Positions 44,854 to 52,865 of a DNA stretch of 64,000 nt are shown in pieces. Under the pieces are notes generated by a model that saw only the letters and a program-made list of their open reading frames with translations, had not been told where the DNA came from and made no database searches. The first letter of the stretch is position 1; each line of letters begins with the position of its first letter. Source of the DNA: an uncultured Chthonomonas sp. (lineage in GTDB: Bacteria > Armatimonadota > Chthonomonadetes > Chthonomonadales > Chthonomonadaceae). The DNA is taken from NCBI GenBank assembly GCA_903859705.1, contig CAIONQ010000107.1, positions 62,001 to 126,000 on the forward strand, read 5' to 3'. A program made the translations under genes and the position numbers.

Positions 44854-46236
44854 TTACACCATTGGAACCAGATGTTCATTTTGTAACACTCCAACCTTGA
44901 ACACTCTTCCCTTTTGTTCTGAAATGAGGCCGGGGTGCAGATCCATAAGTAGGTGACACAGCCCCACTACATTAGTAGAGTTGTGCGGCAGTTGCTCTGC
45001 AATTTTGTGCGCAACCTCTTCCGTGCTGGCACTTCCGCCTGCTTTGCCCACGCTGTAATATAGTGTATCGGAAAGGCCATGCCATATCCCATGTTTGCTG
45101 GCAGCTAATTTAAGCAACGCCCTGCGTTCTATTTGCCGAACTCGTTGGGGGGTAATGCCTATTCTGATTGAAACTTCCCTCAAGGTTAGCGCGCCATCTA
45201 TGTTCTGTTGTGGTCCCAGCTCTGGCTGCGCATCGTACAGCCCATATCGCATACAAAGTACAGCCCATTCTTTGACTTTAAGGATTATTTGCATTGTTAT
45301 AGCAAGCTCATCCAGTGTAATTGTGCTTGTTAGAGGTGTTACTGTTTGCTCCCACTCGGCAGAAGCATCACCTGAGCGTATTCCAAGCTCTACAAGGCAA
45401 TCCCAAATGTTTTGAAACGCAACTCTATCAATACATAGCGCTGGTATTGGAGGACTTAACGCATGCAGCAGTTGCTGAATAGTGAAAATGGCGCTGTTCT
45501 TCAAAAGGTTGAGGGCGTGTAAGCTCAGGTTAAGTTGATCAACCCTCCGGTGGGTTAACTCAGCTTCAATTGCCTGGCGATCCCGTTGCATATCCATGCC
45601 CTGCGCTGGCCCACGGGAAGCTGCCTCCCTCGCTTCAATAGCTATAGTAACTAATGCATTTAGGAGTTCATTGGCGATATCTTCCCCGAGCAATTGCCGT
45701 GCTTCGCTCCATGACCAGTTCAGTAGGCAGCTTATATTGTTGCCAGAATGTTTAACAACATCCAAGGCGAACGGTGCAGATATTTCATTAACTATGTTTG
45801 TGAGATCTGGAGGGGGAGCTGTGTGCCATGAGTGGAGATCCCACTCATCACCAAGTGTAAGTGGTGTATAGCCGTTACCCAGCAATGCCATTCTTCTTGC
45901 ATTTACCACCCTGTAGTGGGTGTTCACATTTGTTGTATGTATGCGATGATGCGGGGGCGGGCTTTGTACGTGCTGGATTATCTGCTGTATTGATTCCTGG
46001 GCAATCCCCTTTAACTGAAACAATTGCCGTACTGATAGATCCAGTAATTGACCAACCGTTGCAATTAATTCCCAGTTCAGTCGGCGAATAATTCTGTCGT
46101 TAAGGCCCAGCTTACTTATCGGTAAGTGCTGGATGCTATCTATCGCCTCACGTGAGAGCTTGAGTGCCACCTTAAGTGGCAGCTTGAAATCTTGTGCCTT
46201 TATTTCATCAAACAATTGAACGTACATTATTTGCAT
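44854..46236 (-). CDS. Alpha-CTD / sigma-70 region 4 / winged-helix fusion protein
   Basis: Protein of 460 residues. Residues 38-90 (ISKLGLNDRIIRRLNWELI, then TVGQLLDLSVRQLFQLKG) resemble the RNA polymerase alpha C-terminal helix-hairpin-helix domain. Residues about 228-285 (HRRVDQLNLSLHALNLLKNS, TIQQLLHAL) look like a second, divergent copy. Residues 329-378 form a complete sigma-70 region 4: MRYGLYDAQ, TLREVSIRIGITPQRVRQIE, RRALLKL. Residues 387-447 suggest a winged helix similar to HARE-HTH. Sigma region 2, needed for the -10 element, is absent, so it is probably not a sigma factor but a DNA- or RNA-polymerase-binding regulator. It has its own consensus promoter. Length, order of domains and role are not known to me. 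Confidence 0.78.
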   Translation of the reverse strand: MQIMYVQLFDEIKAQDFKLPLKVALKLSREAIDSIQHLPISKLGLNDRIIRRLNWELIATVGQLLDLSVRQLFQLKGIAQESIQQIIQHVQSPPPHHRIHTTNVNTHYRVVNARRMALLGNGYTPLTLGDEWDLHSWHTAPPPDLTNIVNEISAPFALDVVKHSGNNISCLLNWSWSEARQLLGEDIANELLNALVTIAIEAREAASRGPAQGMDMQRDRQAIEAELTHRRVDQLNLSLHALNLLKNSAIFTIQQLLHALSPPIPALCIDRVAFQNIWDCLVELGIRSGDASAEWEQTVTPLTSTITLDELAITMQIILKVKEWAVLCMRYGLYDAQPELGPQQNIDGALTLREVSIRIGITPQRVRQIERRALLKLAASKHGIWHGLSDTLYYSVGKAGGSASTEEVAHKIAEQLPHNSTNVVGLCHLLMDLHPGLISEQKGRVFKVGVLQNEHLVPMV

Positions 46237-46506
46237 GCTTTGCAGTATTGTGTTTGCGAATGAATCCAGATTGCGTTAGGAGATATTTTAAACGGTTCTG
46301 TACATATGGTCAAGCAAAGAAATGAGGAGTGCCGCCACATACAAATATAGGGCTCGTCAGAACTTTAGCCGCCGTGCGGGCTAATGGAAATCATATGGCA
46401 TACGGACACTTGCCGCATAAAGCGTTGCTACAAGTTCTGGTTGCCGCTATTGCACCTAAACTAATTAGGCCAACTACCTACCTCACTCGCTAAAAGCTGC
46501 GGCCAA
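46237..46506. other. Intergenic region with promoter of the alpha-CTD/sigma-4 gene
   Basis: 270 bases between the small unknown gene and the fusion-protein gene, both on the minus strand. Apart from the consensus promoter at 46285-46313 I see no gene, terminator or clear repeat here. Confidence 0.5.
46285..46313 (-). promoter_or_regulatory. Sigma-70 promoter of the alpha-CTD/sigma-4 gene
   Basis: On the minus strand TTGACC (46308-46313) and TAAAAT (46285-46290) are separated by exactly 17 bases. The predicted start near 46278 gives a leader of about 42 bases before ATG 46236. Confidence 0.78.
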
Positions 46507-46758
46507 TCAAACCCCAAATACCCACACCACTGAGGAGCTATGGAGAGGCCCCTTGCGGCTGATTAGCGTTACGCCAGCAGCTTCAATAAACGTTTCTCCG
46601 TCCAGGGCACTGCATACCACAGGGTATCGGGCTCTCAGTGCCAGTGCCGCATGTACTTCTGCCGCTCTTACGGTTACCGACCGCGTGCCCCGTGCGCGGG
46701 CGGGAATGATGTAAACTTCCATCACATGCTCCCGGATTTCATCTGCAAGCAATGCCAT
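46507..46758 (-). CDS. Small protein of unknown function
   Basis: A frame of 83 residues from ATG 46758, or 110 from ATG 46836/TTG 46839. I prefer the shorter form because the conserved-looking core begins there: ALLADEIREHVMEVYIIPAR, a basic helix, then VTVRAAEVHAALALRARYPV, VCSALDGETFIEAAGVTLIS and a hydrophobic VVWVFGV end. The RAAEVH.AL.L..RYP.VCSAL pattern recalls small helical DNA-associated proteins found by restriction-type and phage loci, but I cannot name the family. It precedes the alpha-CTD/sigma-4 gene on the same strand at 270 bases. Real gene likely, function unknown. Confidence 0.6.
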   Translation of the reverse strand: MALLADEIREHVMEVYIIPARARGTRSVTVRAAEVHAALALRARYPVVCSALDGETFIEAAGVTLISRKGPLHSSSVVWVFGV

Positions 46759-46866
46759 ATCAACGTCCCTTCGGGGCTTCGTATTTATCGCCTCAGGGGC
46801 GATTGCTGCATCGGCGAACTGCCGACAACCTACCATCAATGCATCCAGAACAACCTATATTGTAGC

Positions 46867-46906
46867 TGTAAGCTTACAAGTACCATGTAGTAACGGTAAA
46901 TTACTA
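46867..46906. promoter_or_regulatory. Operator-like palindromes upstream of the small gene
   Basis: TGTAAGCTTACA at 46867-46878 is a perfect 12-bp palindrome. At 46888-46906 TAGTAA and TTACTA form a second inverted repeat with a 7-base spacer. Both share the GTAA/TTAC half-site flavour and lie next to a TACAAT-like -10 on the minus strand, where a repressor could control the small gene and possibly phyH. Confidence 0.4.
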
Positions 46907-46988
46907 TACGTTTTATGGCAAAACAATCAATTCATTGGTTTGCAAGTGTGTTTTGGGGTCATTTGAGCGAACTGGCCCTTAACATCCT

Positions 46989-47014
46989 ACCAGGCGAAGC
47001 GTACTAACCAGGCG
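46989..47014 (+). repeat. Short direct repeat
   Basis: ACCAGGCG occurs at 46989-46996 and again at 47007-47014, 18 bases apart (start to start); the second copy enters the left arm of the terminator-like hairpin. Confidence 0.5.
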
Positions 47015-47042
47015 GGGCACATACTTCCCTACCCCGCTTTTT
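47012..47042 (+). terminator. Orphan plus-strand intrinsic terminator upstream of phyH
   Basis: GCGGGG / CCCCGC, 6-bp GC stem with a 14-base loop, followed immediately by TTTTT (47038-47042). It lies 73 bases before the phyH start, yet no plus-strand gene precedes it, so it would end a small RNA or attenuate phyH. Confidence 0.6.
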
Positions 47043-47114
47043 CCTCAGCATGTAGTAAAATTACCTGCACGGTATGTAAGTGGGCGATTTCCTGTGATGA
47101 GGTGATTGGCAGCT

Positions 47115-47960
47115 ATGATTCAGAATGTATTCTCGCATCCAGAAGCGGATTCGCGACTATGTGTTCCTTATACGGTTACGGATGCGCAGGCGCAGGCATT
47201 TCAGCATGATGGCCATGTACTGCTGCGTGGGGTGTGCAGCCCGGAGGAAATTGCGGAGTTCCGGCCTGTAATCAATGCCGCCACCGAGCGGTTTAAAACG
47301 GAAATCCGCCCGATGGAGGAGCGGGATACCTACGGCAAGGCTTTTCTACAGATAATGAACCTGTGGGAGCGCGACCTGGAGGTACGAAAGTTTGTGCTTG
47401 CCAGTCGCTTTGCGGGTATTGCTGCACGCCTGCTGGGTGTGCCATCAGTTCGCCTGTATCATGACCAGGCGCTATATAAAGAACCGCATGGCGGCCATAC
47501 GCCCTGGCATCAGGATCAGTACTACTGGCCACTGGATACTCAGGGCACGCAAACCCTTACTATGTGGATGCCGCTAGTGGATGTTTCGCTTGATATGGGT
47601 GCACTAACCTTTGCCAGTGGCACGCACATCGATGGCTTTATGGGCCACATCAAAATTTCGGATGAATCGGAAGCGGTGTTTGAAAGCCACGTGAAGGAGA
47701 AAGGGTTCCCAATCGCTCAGCAGGCGATGAAGGCAGGAGATGCCACCTTCCATAGCGGCTGGACCCTGCATTGCGCGCCTGGCAATGCCAGCGATACCAT
47801 GCGTGAGGTAATGACCATTATCTACTTTGCGGACGGCATTAAGGTATTGGAGCCGGACAATCAGAACCGTGTCGATGACTTAAACACCTGGCTGCCCGGC
47901 GCAAAACCGGGCGAGCCGGCCGCCAGCCCGCTCAACCCGGTTCTGTATAAAGTTGGCTGA
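47115..47960 (+). CDS. Phytanoyl-CoA dioxygenase (PhyH) family protein
   Basis: Fe(II)/2-oxoglutarate-dependent oxygenase of 281 residues with the double-stranded beta-helix fold. The iron triad is His132 and Asp134 in TPWHQDQYYW and His219 in GWTLHCAPGN. The 2-oxoglutarate-binding Arg is probably in the REVMTIIYFADG block after the distal His. The N-terminal VTDAQAQAFQHDGHVLLRGV is standard for the family. ATG 47115 is chosen because GAGGTGAT lies before it; an in-frame TTG at 47106 overlaps that site. Bacterial PhyH members hydroxylate varied lipids, amino acids or natural products. Substrate unknown. Convergent with the dipeptidase by 5 bases. Confidence 0.9.
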   Translation: MIQNVFSHPEADSRLCVPYTVTDAQAQAFQHDGHVLLRGVCSPEEIAEFRPVINAATERFKTEIRPMEERDTYGKAFLQIMNLWERDLEVRKFVLASRFAGIAARLLGVPSVRLYHDQALYKEPHGGHTPWHQDQYYWPLDTQGTQTLTMWMPLVDVSLDMGALTFASGTHIDGFMGHIKISDESEAVFESHVKEKGFPIAQQAMKAGDATFHSGWTLHCAPGNASDTMREVMTIIYFADGIKVLEPDNQNRVDDLNTWLPGAKPGEPAASPLNPVLYKVG

Positions 47961-47965
47961 ATAGC

Positions 47966-49402
47966 CTATAGCTCTTCGGCCACAGCAAGTGCATATAGTG
48001 CATGGGCATAGATTTTTGCCGCCTTCACCAGCGAGGTAATCGCAATGCGCTCGTTGGGTTCATGCGCCGGCCCATCGGATCCGCCGGGGAACATTGCCCC
48101 GTATGCCACGGCATGCGGGGTGGCCCGGGCATACGTTCCGCCCCCCATCGTGCCCGGCTGGCTCTCCAGATCTCCTGTTTCTTCCCTGTAAACTCGCAAC
48201 AGAGTGCGTACCGGCTCTTTATCCTGTGGAACATACAGCGGTGGCGCGTCGGATTTGGCATCCAGTGTCCAGCCTGCAGCCGCTATCACCGGGTTAAGGT
48301 TGTTCAGCAGCAGATCAAAACTCCACGTTACGGGGTATCGAATGTTGTAAATTAGCTCTATTCTCGCCTGCTCTGTTGAGGCGATGAGGCCAAGATTGCT
48401 TGTGAGCGGCCCGGCAACTTCATCGGTATGGGCAATTCCCAGTGCTGCGCCTGTGGTCACCGATGTACGGTTAATCCAATCAAGCGCCGAAGCCCATTCC
48501 TTAACCTGGAGCGATGCCAGCGCACGTGCCAGCCGCGCAATGGCGTTATCTCCGCCTTCCGGCCTTGCTGCATGGGCACTTTTGCCACCGGCGTTTACGT
48601 GCAGGGCATTTCCCGTGTGCTCGATGCTAATGTTCTTATCCCAGAACCCTGCCAATGTGTCGGAAGCGGATTGCAGTGCATCTGCAGGGCCCGTGAGCAC
48701 TGCACTTGCAAAATCAGGGACCATATTGGGGCGCCTTCCGCCGCAGAGACCTGATATTGTGAGGCCATTGGAAGCAGAAGAAATTGCTGTGCTAAGAGTG
48801 AGACCCGCGATGCCTTTCTCGGCGTAGATAAGCGGGAAGCGGCTATCTGGAGTAAAGGCGGCCACAGGGCGCTCGTTGTTGGCAACCTCCCAGTAGTGAC
48901 GCACACATCCAAAGCCACTCTCCTCATTACATCCCACCACTACGCGCACCCGCCGGCGTAGCTGTAGGCCAGAGTTTAGAATAGCGGCCGCGGCAAACAG
49001 AGAAGCATATGTTGGGCCTTTGTCATCGGATGATCCTCGTGCGTAGATGTAGCCATTGTGGATTTCGGCGCCGTAAGGCGGGTAATTCCATCCATCGCCT
49101 TCTGGTACCACGTCCAGATGCCCGAGTGCGGCCACCATCTGCTCACCTTCACCAAACTCCAGGTGTCCGGCATAGCCTGCATCGTCATGGATACGGAAGC
49201 CCAGGCTTTCGCCCAGTTGGAGCGTATAATCGAGCGCCTGACGGCAGGTTGGTCCGAATGGGGCGTTTGATTCGGCCGGCGCCTCCAGGCTTGGGATACG
49301 AAGAACTCCCTGCAGGGCAGTGATCATGGCATCTGTGTTTTCATCTATCCACGTGTGTAGGAGTTCAACGGCCTGCTGCTCGGTTAGGGATTGGGTGGTC
49401 AT
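47966..49402 (-). CDS. pepV: M20-family dipeptidase, PepV-like
   Basis: Zinc dipeptidase of 478 residues. Metal and catalytic residues of M20 enzymes are visible: His95 and Asp97 in ALGHLDVVPEGDGW, bridging Asp126 in ARGSSDDKGP, and catalytic Glu160 with ligand Glu161 in GCNEESGFGC. A further metal Asp lies in FTPDSRFPLIYAEKG and the last His in the GGTYARATPHAVAYG region. The GSSDDKGP and EKG blocks, together with length, match PepV/PepD rather than ArgE or DapE. It should be cytoplasmic, removing dipeptides with broad specificity. It is convergent with phyH, and a ribosome site (AAGGTGGGTGG-like, complement) lies before ATG 49402 only weakly. Confidence 0.9.
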   Translation of the reverse strand: MTTQSLTEQQAVELLHTWIDENTDAMITALQGVLRIPSLEAPAESNAPFGPTCRQALDYTLQLGESLGFRIHDDAGYAGHLEFGEGEQMVAALGHLDVVPEGDGWNYPPYGAEIHNGYIYARGSSDDKGPTYASLFAAAAILNSGLQLRRRVRVVVGCNEESGFGCVRHYWEVANNERPVAAFTPDSRFPLIYAEKGIAGLTLSTAISSASNGLTISGLCGGRRPNMVPDFASAVLTGPADALQSASDTLAGFWDKNISIEHTGNALHVNAGGKSAHAARPEGGDNAIARLARALASLQVKEWASALDWINRTSVTTGAALGIAHTDEVAGPLTSNLGLIASTEQARIELIYNIRYPVTWSFDLLLNNLNPVIAAAGWTLDAKSDAPPLYVPQDKEPVRTLLRVYREETGDLESQPGTMGGGTYARATPHAVAYGAMFPGGSDGPAHEPNERIAITSLVKAAKIYAHALYALAVAEEL

Positions 49403-49552
49403 GAAGGTGGGTGGTCCTTAAACTGGTTTGGTAGCCCGTCCCGCGGGGCGGTTGAAAGGGCATTAACCAGTATTATAGCCCGTGCGCTGCTCGGGGTGTT
49501 ACAAGGAATTAACTACCTCTGCGGAGAATATACATAGACAATAGAAACGGTG

Positions 49553-50716
49553 ATGGATGAACCAATCGCGTTGATAACAGACACCTTTTTTAGGAAGCCA
49601 GTGTGGCTAGCTTGCGTGCTTATGGCGCTGTATTGTGCAGCACCCACTTTTTTGCATGCGCAAACGCAATCTACTCAGCCTACCGACAGGCCTCAATCCT
49701 CCGCCGGTAGCCTCCCTTTTGAAGAGGCTGCGGCCGGATGGCTTCGGCCCTTTGATGGGATCACCACGTATGGATGGCACTTTACAAAAGGCCGCCCCTG
49801 GCGCGTAACTACCGATGCTGCCCTGGTTTCCCCGCCAGATGCTGGCGCTACCGCCGTGTGTATGCCATGTTTCCCCGATTATGAACTTCAGATGGAGTAT
49901 CAGCTTGGCCCAGGCGCCGCCGTGGATGTGCTGGCGGGGATAATGCCCGGCAATCTCGATCCCTCTGATAAAACGTCGTACGCGGTGCGACTATCCAACA
50001 GCAACGGAGTTGAAACCCCCTGGAAGCGGCTGACGTTGCGGTGCGTACCAGGTGGCATGGCTGTTTTTAGCCTGGACTCTGAACTAAAGGTAGTTAACGC
50101 CATCAGGGCGAGCTCGGGTAGCTTTGGGTTCAAGAATTTGCACGGAGCATTTGCAGTGCGTAGATTGCGGTTGAGGCCCGTTATAACAGTGCGCCCCGGA
50201 TTGGAAGATGCGCGGGCAAAGTTAACTGCGGATCCCCTTGGCTGGCATGGTTTTGAGGCCGTGCTTGGTGGCATACGGATAATTGCCCCGGGCGGTAGTC
50301 TACGTACCGGATTGAAGGCACGAGGTGCTCTGATCCAGGCGGATGTTACGATACAGAGCGGCCAGGGCAGCCTGGATCTGCAGACAGGAGCGTTAGCCAG
50401 GAGTATCTCGCTGGATAATCGCATAAAGGGAATTGATCATACCCGGCCTGTGGCAATAGGAACGGGCGGAATAAAGGGTCTGCAAAACGCAAGGGAAGTT
50501 ATCCCTATCGATGGTCAACCGTTTGTGCTCACTGCATCTCTGGGCCCGGATGGTAGTTTGGGAGTGTTTATAAACGGATACATGGTGAGTTATGCGCCGG
50601 CGGGCAACATTCAGACCGCTGGGATTTTAACGCTGGCACTAACTGTGGATGCGCCAAAGAGTGTCATCGAGATTAAGAACCTGCGGGCGGCACTCATCGC
50701 CGCACCAGCACGGTAA
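49553..50716 (+). CDS. Secreted DUF1080 (3-keto-disaccharide hydrolase-like) protein
   Basis: Exported protein of about 387 residues. A signal peptide (WLACVLMALYCAAPTFLHA) is followed by a DUF1080-type concanavalin-like domain. Its opening LRPFDGITTYGWHF corresponds to the family LFDG..L.GW motif. A second, similar beta-sandwich with PIDGQPFVLTASLGPDGSLG runs in the C-terminal half. DUF1080 members are now linked to cleavage of 3-keto-glycosides. That fits the GMC/subunit-3 dehydrogenase genes that follow, since these could oxidise sugars at C3. ATG 49553 is preferred to GTG 49550. First gene of a four-gene operon. Catalytic residues not assigned. Confidence 0.72.
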   Translation: MDEPIALITDTFFRKPVWLACVLMALYCAAPTFLHAQTQSTQPTDRPQSSAGSLPFEEAAAGWLRPFDGITTYGWHFTKGRPWRVTTDAALVSPPDAGATAVCMPCFPDYELQMEYQLGPGAAVDVLAGIMPGNLDPSDKTSYAVRLSNSNGVETPWKRLTLRCVPGGMAVFSLDSELKVVNAIRASSGSFGFKNLHGAFAVRRLRLRPVITVRPGLEDARAKLTADPLGWHGFEAVLGGIRIIAPGGSLRTGLKARGALIQADVTIQSGQGSLDLQTGALARSISLDNRIKGIDHTRPVAIGTGGIKGLQNAREVIPIDGQPFVLTASLGPDGSLGVFINGYMVSYAPAGNIQTAGILTLALTVDAPKSVIEIKNLRAALIAAPAR

Positions 50717-50730
50717 GGAGACGTTAAGCG

Positions 50731-51177
50731 ATGGAGCTAAACGCCAGCCAACAGCGCACGCTGTGCGCCCTTGCAGATAGGATAATACCAGCAGATGAAT
50801 TTCCTTCTGCGTCGGAACTGGGGGCACTGTCGTTTGCTACCGACCTATTTAGTACTGACCTGGCATCTGCGGGCGGAGCAGTTGTTGCCGGGTTAGACAG
50901 TTTACATGGCGAAGCACATGCTATTGGTGGCACAGAGTTTGCTGAACTTACTCAAGAGCAACAGGATGCACTTATCCAGGATTTGCTGCAGGGTAATACT
51001 CGGGCAGAATGGAAGACATCTGCCGCAACATTTTTAAGGCTCATGATTGCTGTTGTAAACGAGGGCTATTATGCAGACCCCGATAATGGCGGTAATGCGG
51101 AGGGTGTCTCATGGAAAATGGTGGGTTTTGAGGTGCGCGAAGGGATGCGCTTACTGCCCGAAGGTGTAACAGTATGA
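50731..51177 (+). CDS. Gluconate 2-dehydrogenase subunit 3 family protein
   Basis: Small partner of a GMC-type sugar dehydrogenase, 148 residues. The family opening LNASQQRTLCALADRIIPAD is clear, followed by AVVAGLDSLHGEAHAIGGTEFAEL-type helices and the YYADPDNGGNAEGVSWKMVG block. The latter corresponds to the GYY(T/S)...NGGN......W...G signature. Most members start with a Tat signal that carries the catalytic subunit to the periplasm; none is visible here, so the complex may be cytoplasmic. AAGGAG lies 9 bases before ATG 50731. Its end overlaps the GMC gene by four bases (ATGA), the usual coupled pair. Confidence 0.9.
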   Translation: MELNASQQRTLCALADRIIPADEFPSASELGALSFATDLFSTDLASAGGAVVAGLDSLHGEAHAIGGTEFAELTQEQQDALIQDLLQGNTRAEWKTSAATFLRLMIAVVNEGYYADPDNGGNAEGVSWKMVGFEVREGMRLLPEGVTV

Positions 51178-52850
51178 GCATCACGCCGAACCACAACCAC
51201 TTTGATGCAATTATTGTTGGAAGCGGCCCGGGTGGCGGAATAACAGCCGGTTTGCTGTGTGATGCAGGCTTTAGAGTGCTTGTATTGGAGCGCGGCCAAG
51301 ATAGAACATATGATGAAATAGGCCGCGATCATCTGCGCAATCAGCGCATTTCTCAATACGGGCACAATGGCGGCCCGGATATTGAGGGCAATCCGCGGGT
51401 TGTAGAGCTGGATCCACGCAAGCCCGGCGAGATGAGTGTTGTGAAGCCCCATCAAGGTGGGTATAGCAATAATGCCGCGATTTATGGCGGGGGAGCGCGG
51501 GTTTATGGGGCGCAGGCCTGGCGGTTTATGGAGCAGGACTTCCGAATGGCGAGCACCTATGGTGTGCCGGAGGGAAGCTCACTTGCAGACTGGCCGCTAA
51601 GCTATCAAGAACTGGAACCGTTTTATGAGAAAGCAGAGTGTGAGATAGGCGTTTGTGGGAGCGCCGCAACAAACACCAACCGGGCATGGCGAAAATCTGA
51701 GTACCCAATGCCTGCATTGCCTGCAACGAAGGCGCATAAAACGTTAAAACGTGGAGCAGAGGCTCTTGGATGGAACACGTTCCCCACCCCACTCGCCATA
51801 AATAGTGTGGAGTATGGAGGGCGTGCTGCCTGTGTGCAGTGCCAACATTGTGTTGGGTTTGCCTGCCCATCTGATAGTAAGAACGGGGTGCATAACACTC
51901 TGCTACCAAGGGCGATTGCCACCGAGCTTTGCACGGTGATTACCGGTGCGATGTGTGAAACAGTGGACACAGACGGCAGAGGGCGGGTGACTGGGGTATC
52001 CTATTTAGTGGAATCTGGCGGTTCTGTAACTCGGCACAGGGCTACGGCTCGTGCTGTGGTAGTTTCTGCAGGTGCAATTGAAACCGCAAGGCTAATGTTT
52101 AACTCGCACACGGATGTGCATCCGAATGGCCTGGGCAACCACAGTGGCGTGCTTGGCAGGCATTTGCAGGGGCATGTATATTCTGGTGCGCTGGGGCTTT
52201 TCGAAGAGCCCGTGTGGGATTCTATCGGCCCGGGCGTATCCATATCCACATCACAGTTCAACCATGGGAATGCTGGGATTGTTGGCGGCGGAATGCTCTC
52301 CGATGAGTTTATAAAGACACCGGTTATCTTCTGGCACCGATGTTTTCCGGCAGATGTGCCGCGGTGGGGATTGGCAGCCAAGGAGTGGATGCGACATGCC
52401 TACACGCGAACCATTCATGTGATTGGCCCCATACAGGATATTCCTAACCCGGAATGCCGGGTGCAAATAGACCGTGGAGTTAGAGATAAGTTTGGGATAC
52501 CGGTGGCACGCCTGAGCGGAGCCGTGCATTCTGAATCTCTAAGAACGGGTGAGTTTATGTTTGAGAATGCGCGTACATGGCTGCGGGCCAGTGGCGCAGT
52601 TAGAATATGGGGCGACAAGCCTGGGCTCCATCTCAGTGCCGGGCAACATCAGGCCGGAACGTGCCGCATGGGGACGGACCCCGCGACATCGGTCACTGAT
52701 CCGTTTGGACGGGTTCATGGGCACGATAACCTGCGGGTTATCGATGCCTCTACCCATGTAACCAACGGAGGGTTTAACCCGGTATTAACTGTGATGGCAC
52801 TGGCTTTCCGAAATGCGTCTGCGTTGGCAGCTGAGCTAAATCAGCTGTGA
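51174..52850 (+). CDS. GMC-family FAD-dependent oxidoreductase, likely glucoside 3-dehydrogenase catalytic subunit
   Basis: Flavoprotein of 558 residues. The FAD-binding Rossmann motif is AIIVGSGPGGGITAGLL near the start. The second GMC block has GGYSNNAAIYGGGARVYGAQ with the FAD-binding GG...G. The cluster CVQCQHCVGFACP (four cysteines, about residues 220-235) is typical of the gluconate/glucoside dehydrogenase group. The C-terminal part has HLSAGQHQAGTCRMGTDPAT, NLRVIDASTHVTNGGFNP and the catalytic His/Asn pair. Coupled to subunit 3, and preceded by a DUF1080 protein, it probably oxidises the C3 hydroxyl of a sugar. No cytochrome partner is adjacent. It lacks a signal peptide, and the acceptor is unknown. 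Confidence 0.88.
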   Translation: MSITPNHNHFDAIIVGSGPGGGITAGLLCDAGFRVLVLERGQDRTYDEIGRDHLRNQRISQYGHNGGPDIEGNPRVVELDPRKPGEMSVVKPHQGGYSNNAAIYGGGARVYGAQAWRFMEQDFRMASTYGVPEGSSLADWPLSYQELEPFYEKAECEIGVCGSAATNTNRAWRKSEYPMPALPATKAHKTLKRGAEALGWNTFPTPLAINSVEYGGRAACVQCQHCVGFACPSDSKNGVHNTLLPRAIATELCTVITGAMCETVDTDGRGRVTGVSYLVESGGSVTRHRATARAVVVSAGAIETARLMFNSHTDVHPNGLGNHSGVLGRHLQGHVYSGALGLFEEPVWDSIGPGVSISTSQFNHGNAGIVGGGMLSDEFIKTPVIFWHRCFPADVPRWGLAAKEWMRHAYTRTIHVIGPIQDIPNPECRVQIDRGVRDKFGIPVARLSGAVHSESLRTGEFMFENARTWLRASGAVRIWGDKPGLHLSAGQHQAGTCRMGTDPATSVTDPFGRVHGHDNLRVIDASTHVTNGGFNPVLTVMALAFRNASALAAELNQL

Positions 52851-52865
52851 AGGAGCAGGTGGTTA

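Larger units (their letters stand above)
46759..47114. other. Gene-free intergenic region with palindromes, direct repeat and terminator
   Basis: About 356 bases between the divergent small gene and phyH. It holds two operator-like inverted repeats (46867-46906), a direct repeat ACCAGGCG at 46989-46996 and 47007-47014, and a plus-strand terminator-like hairpin (47012-47042). No coding frame is convincing. Confidence 0.5.
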
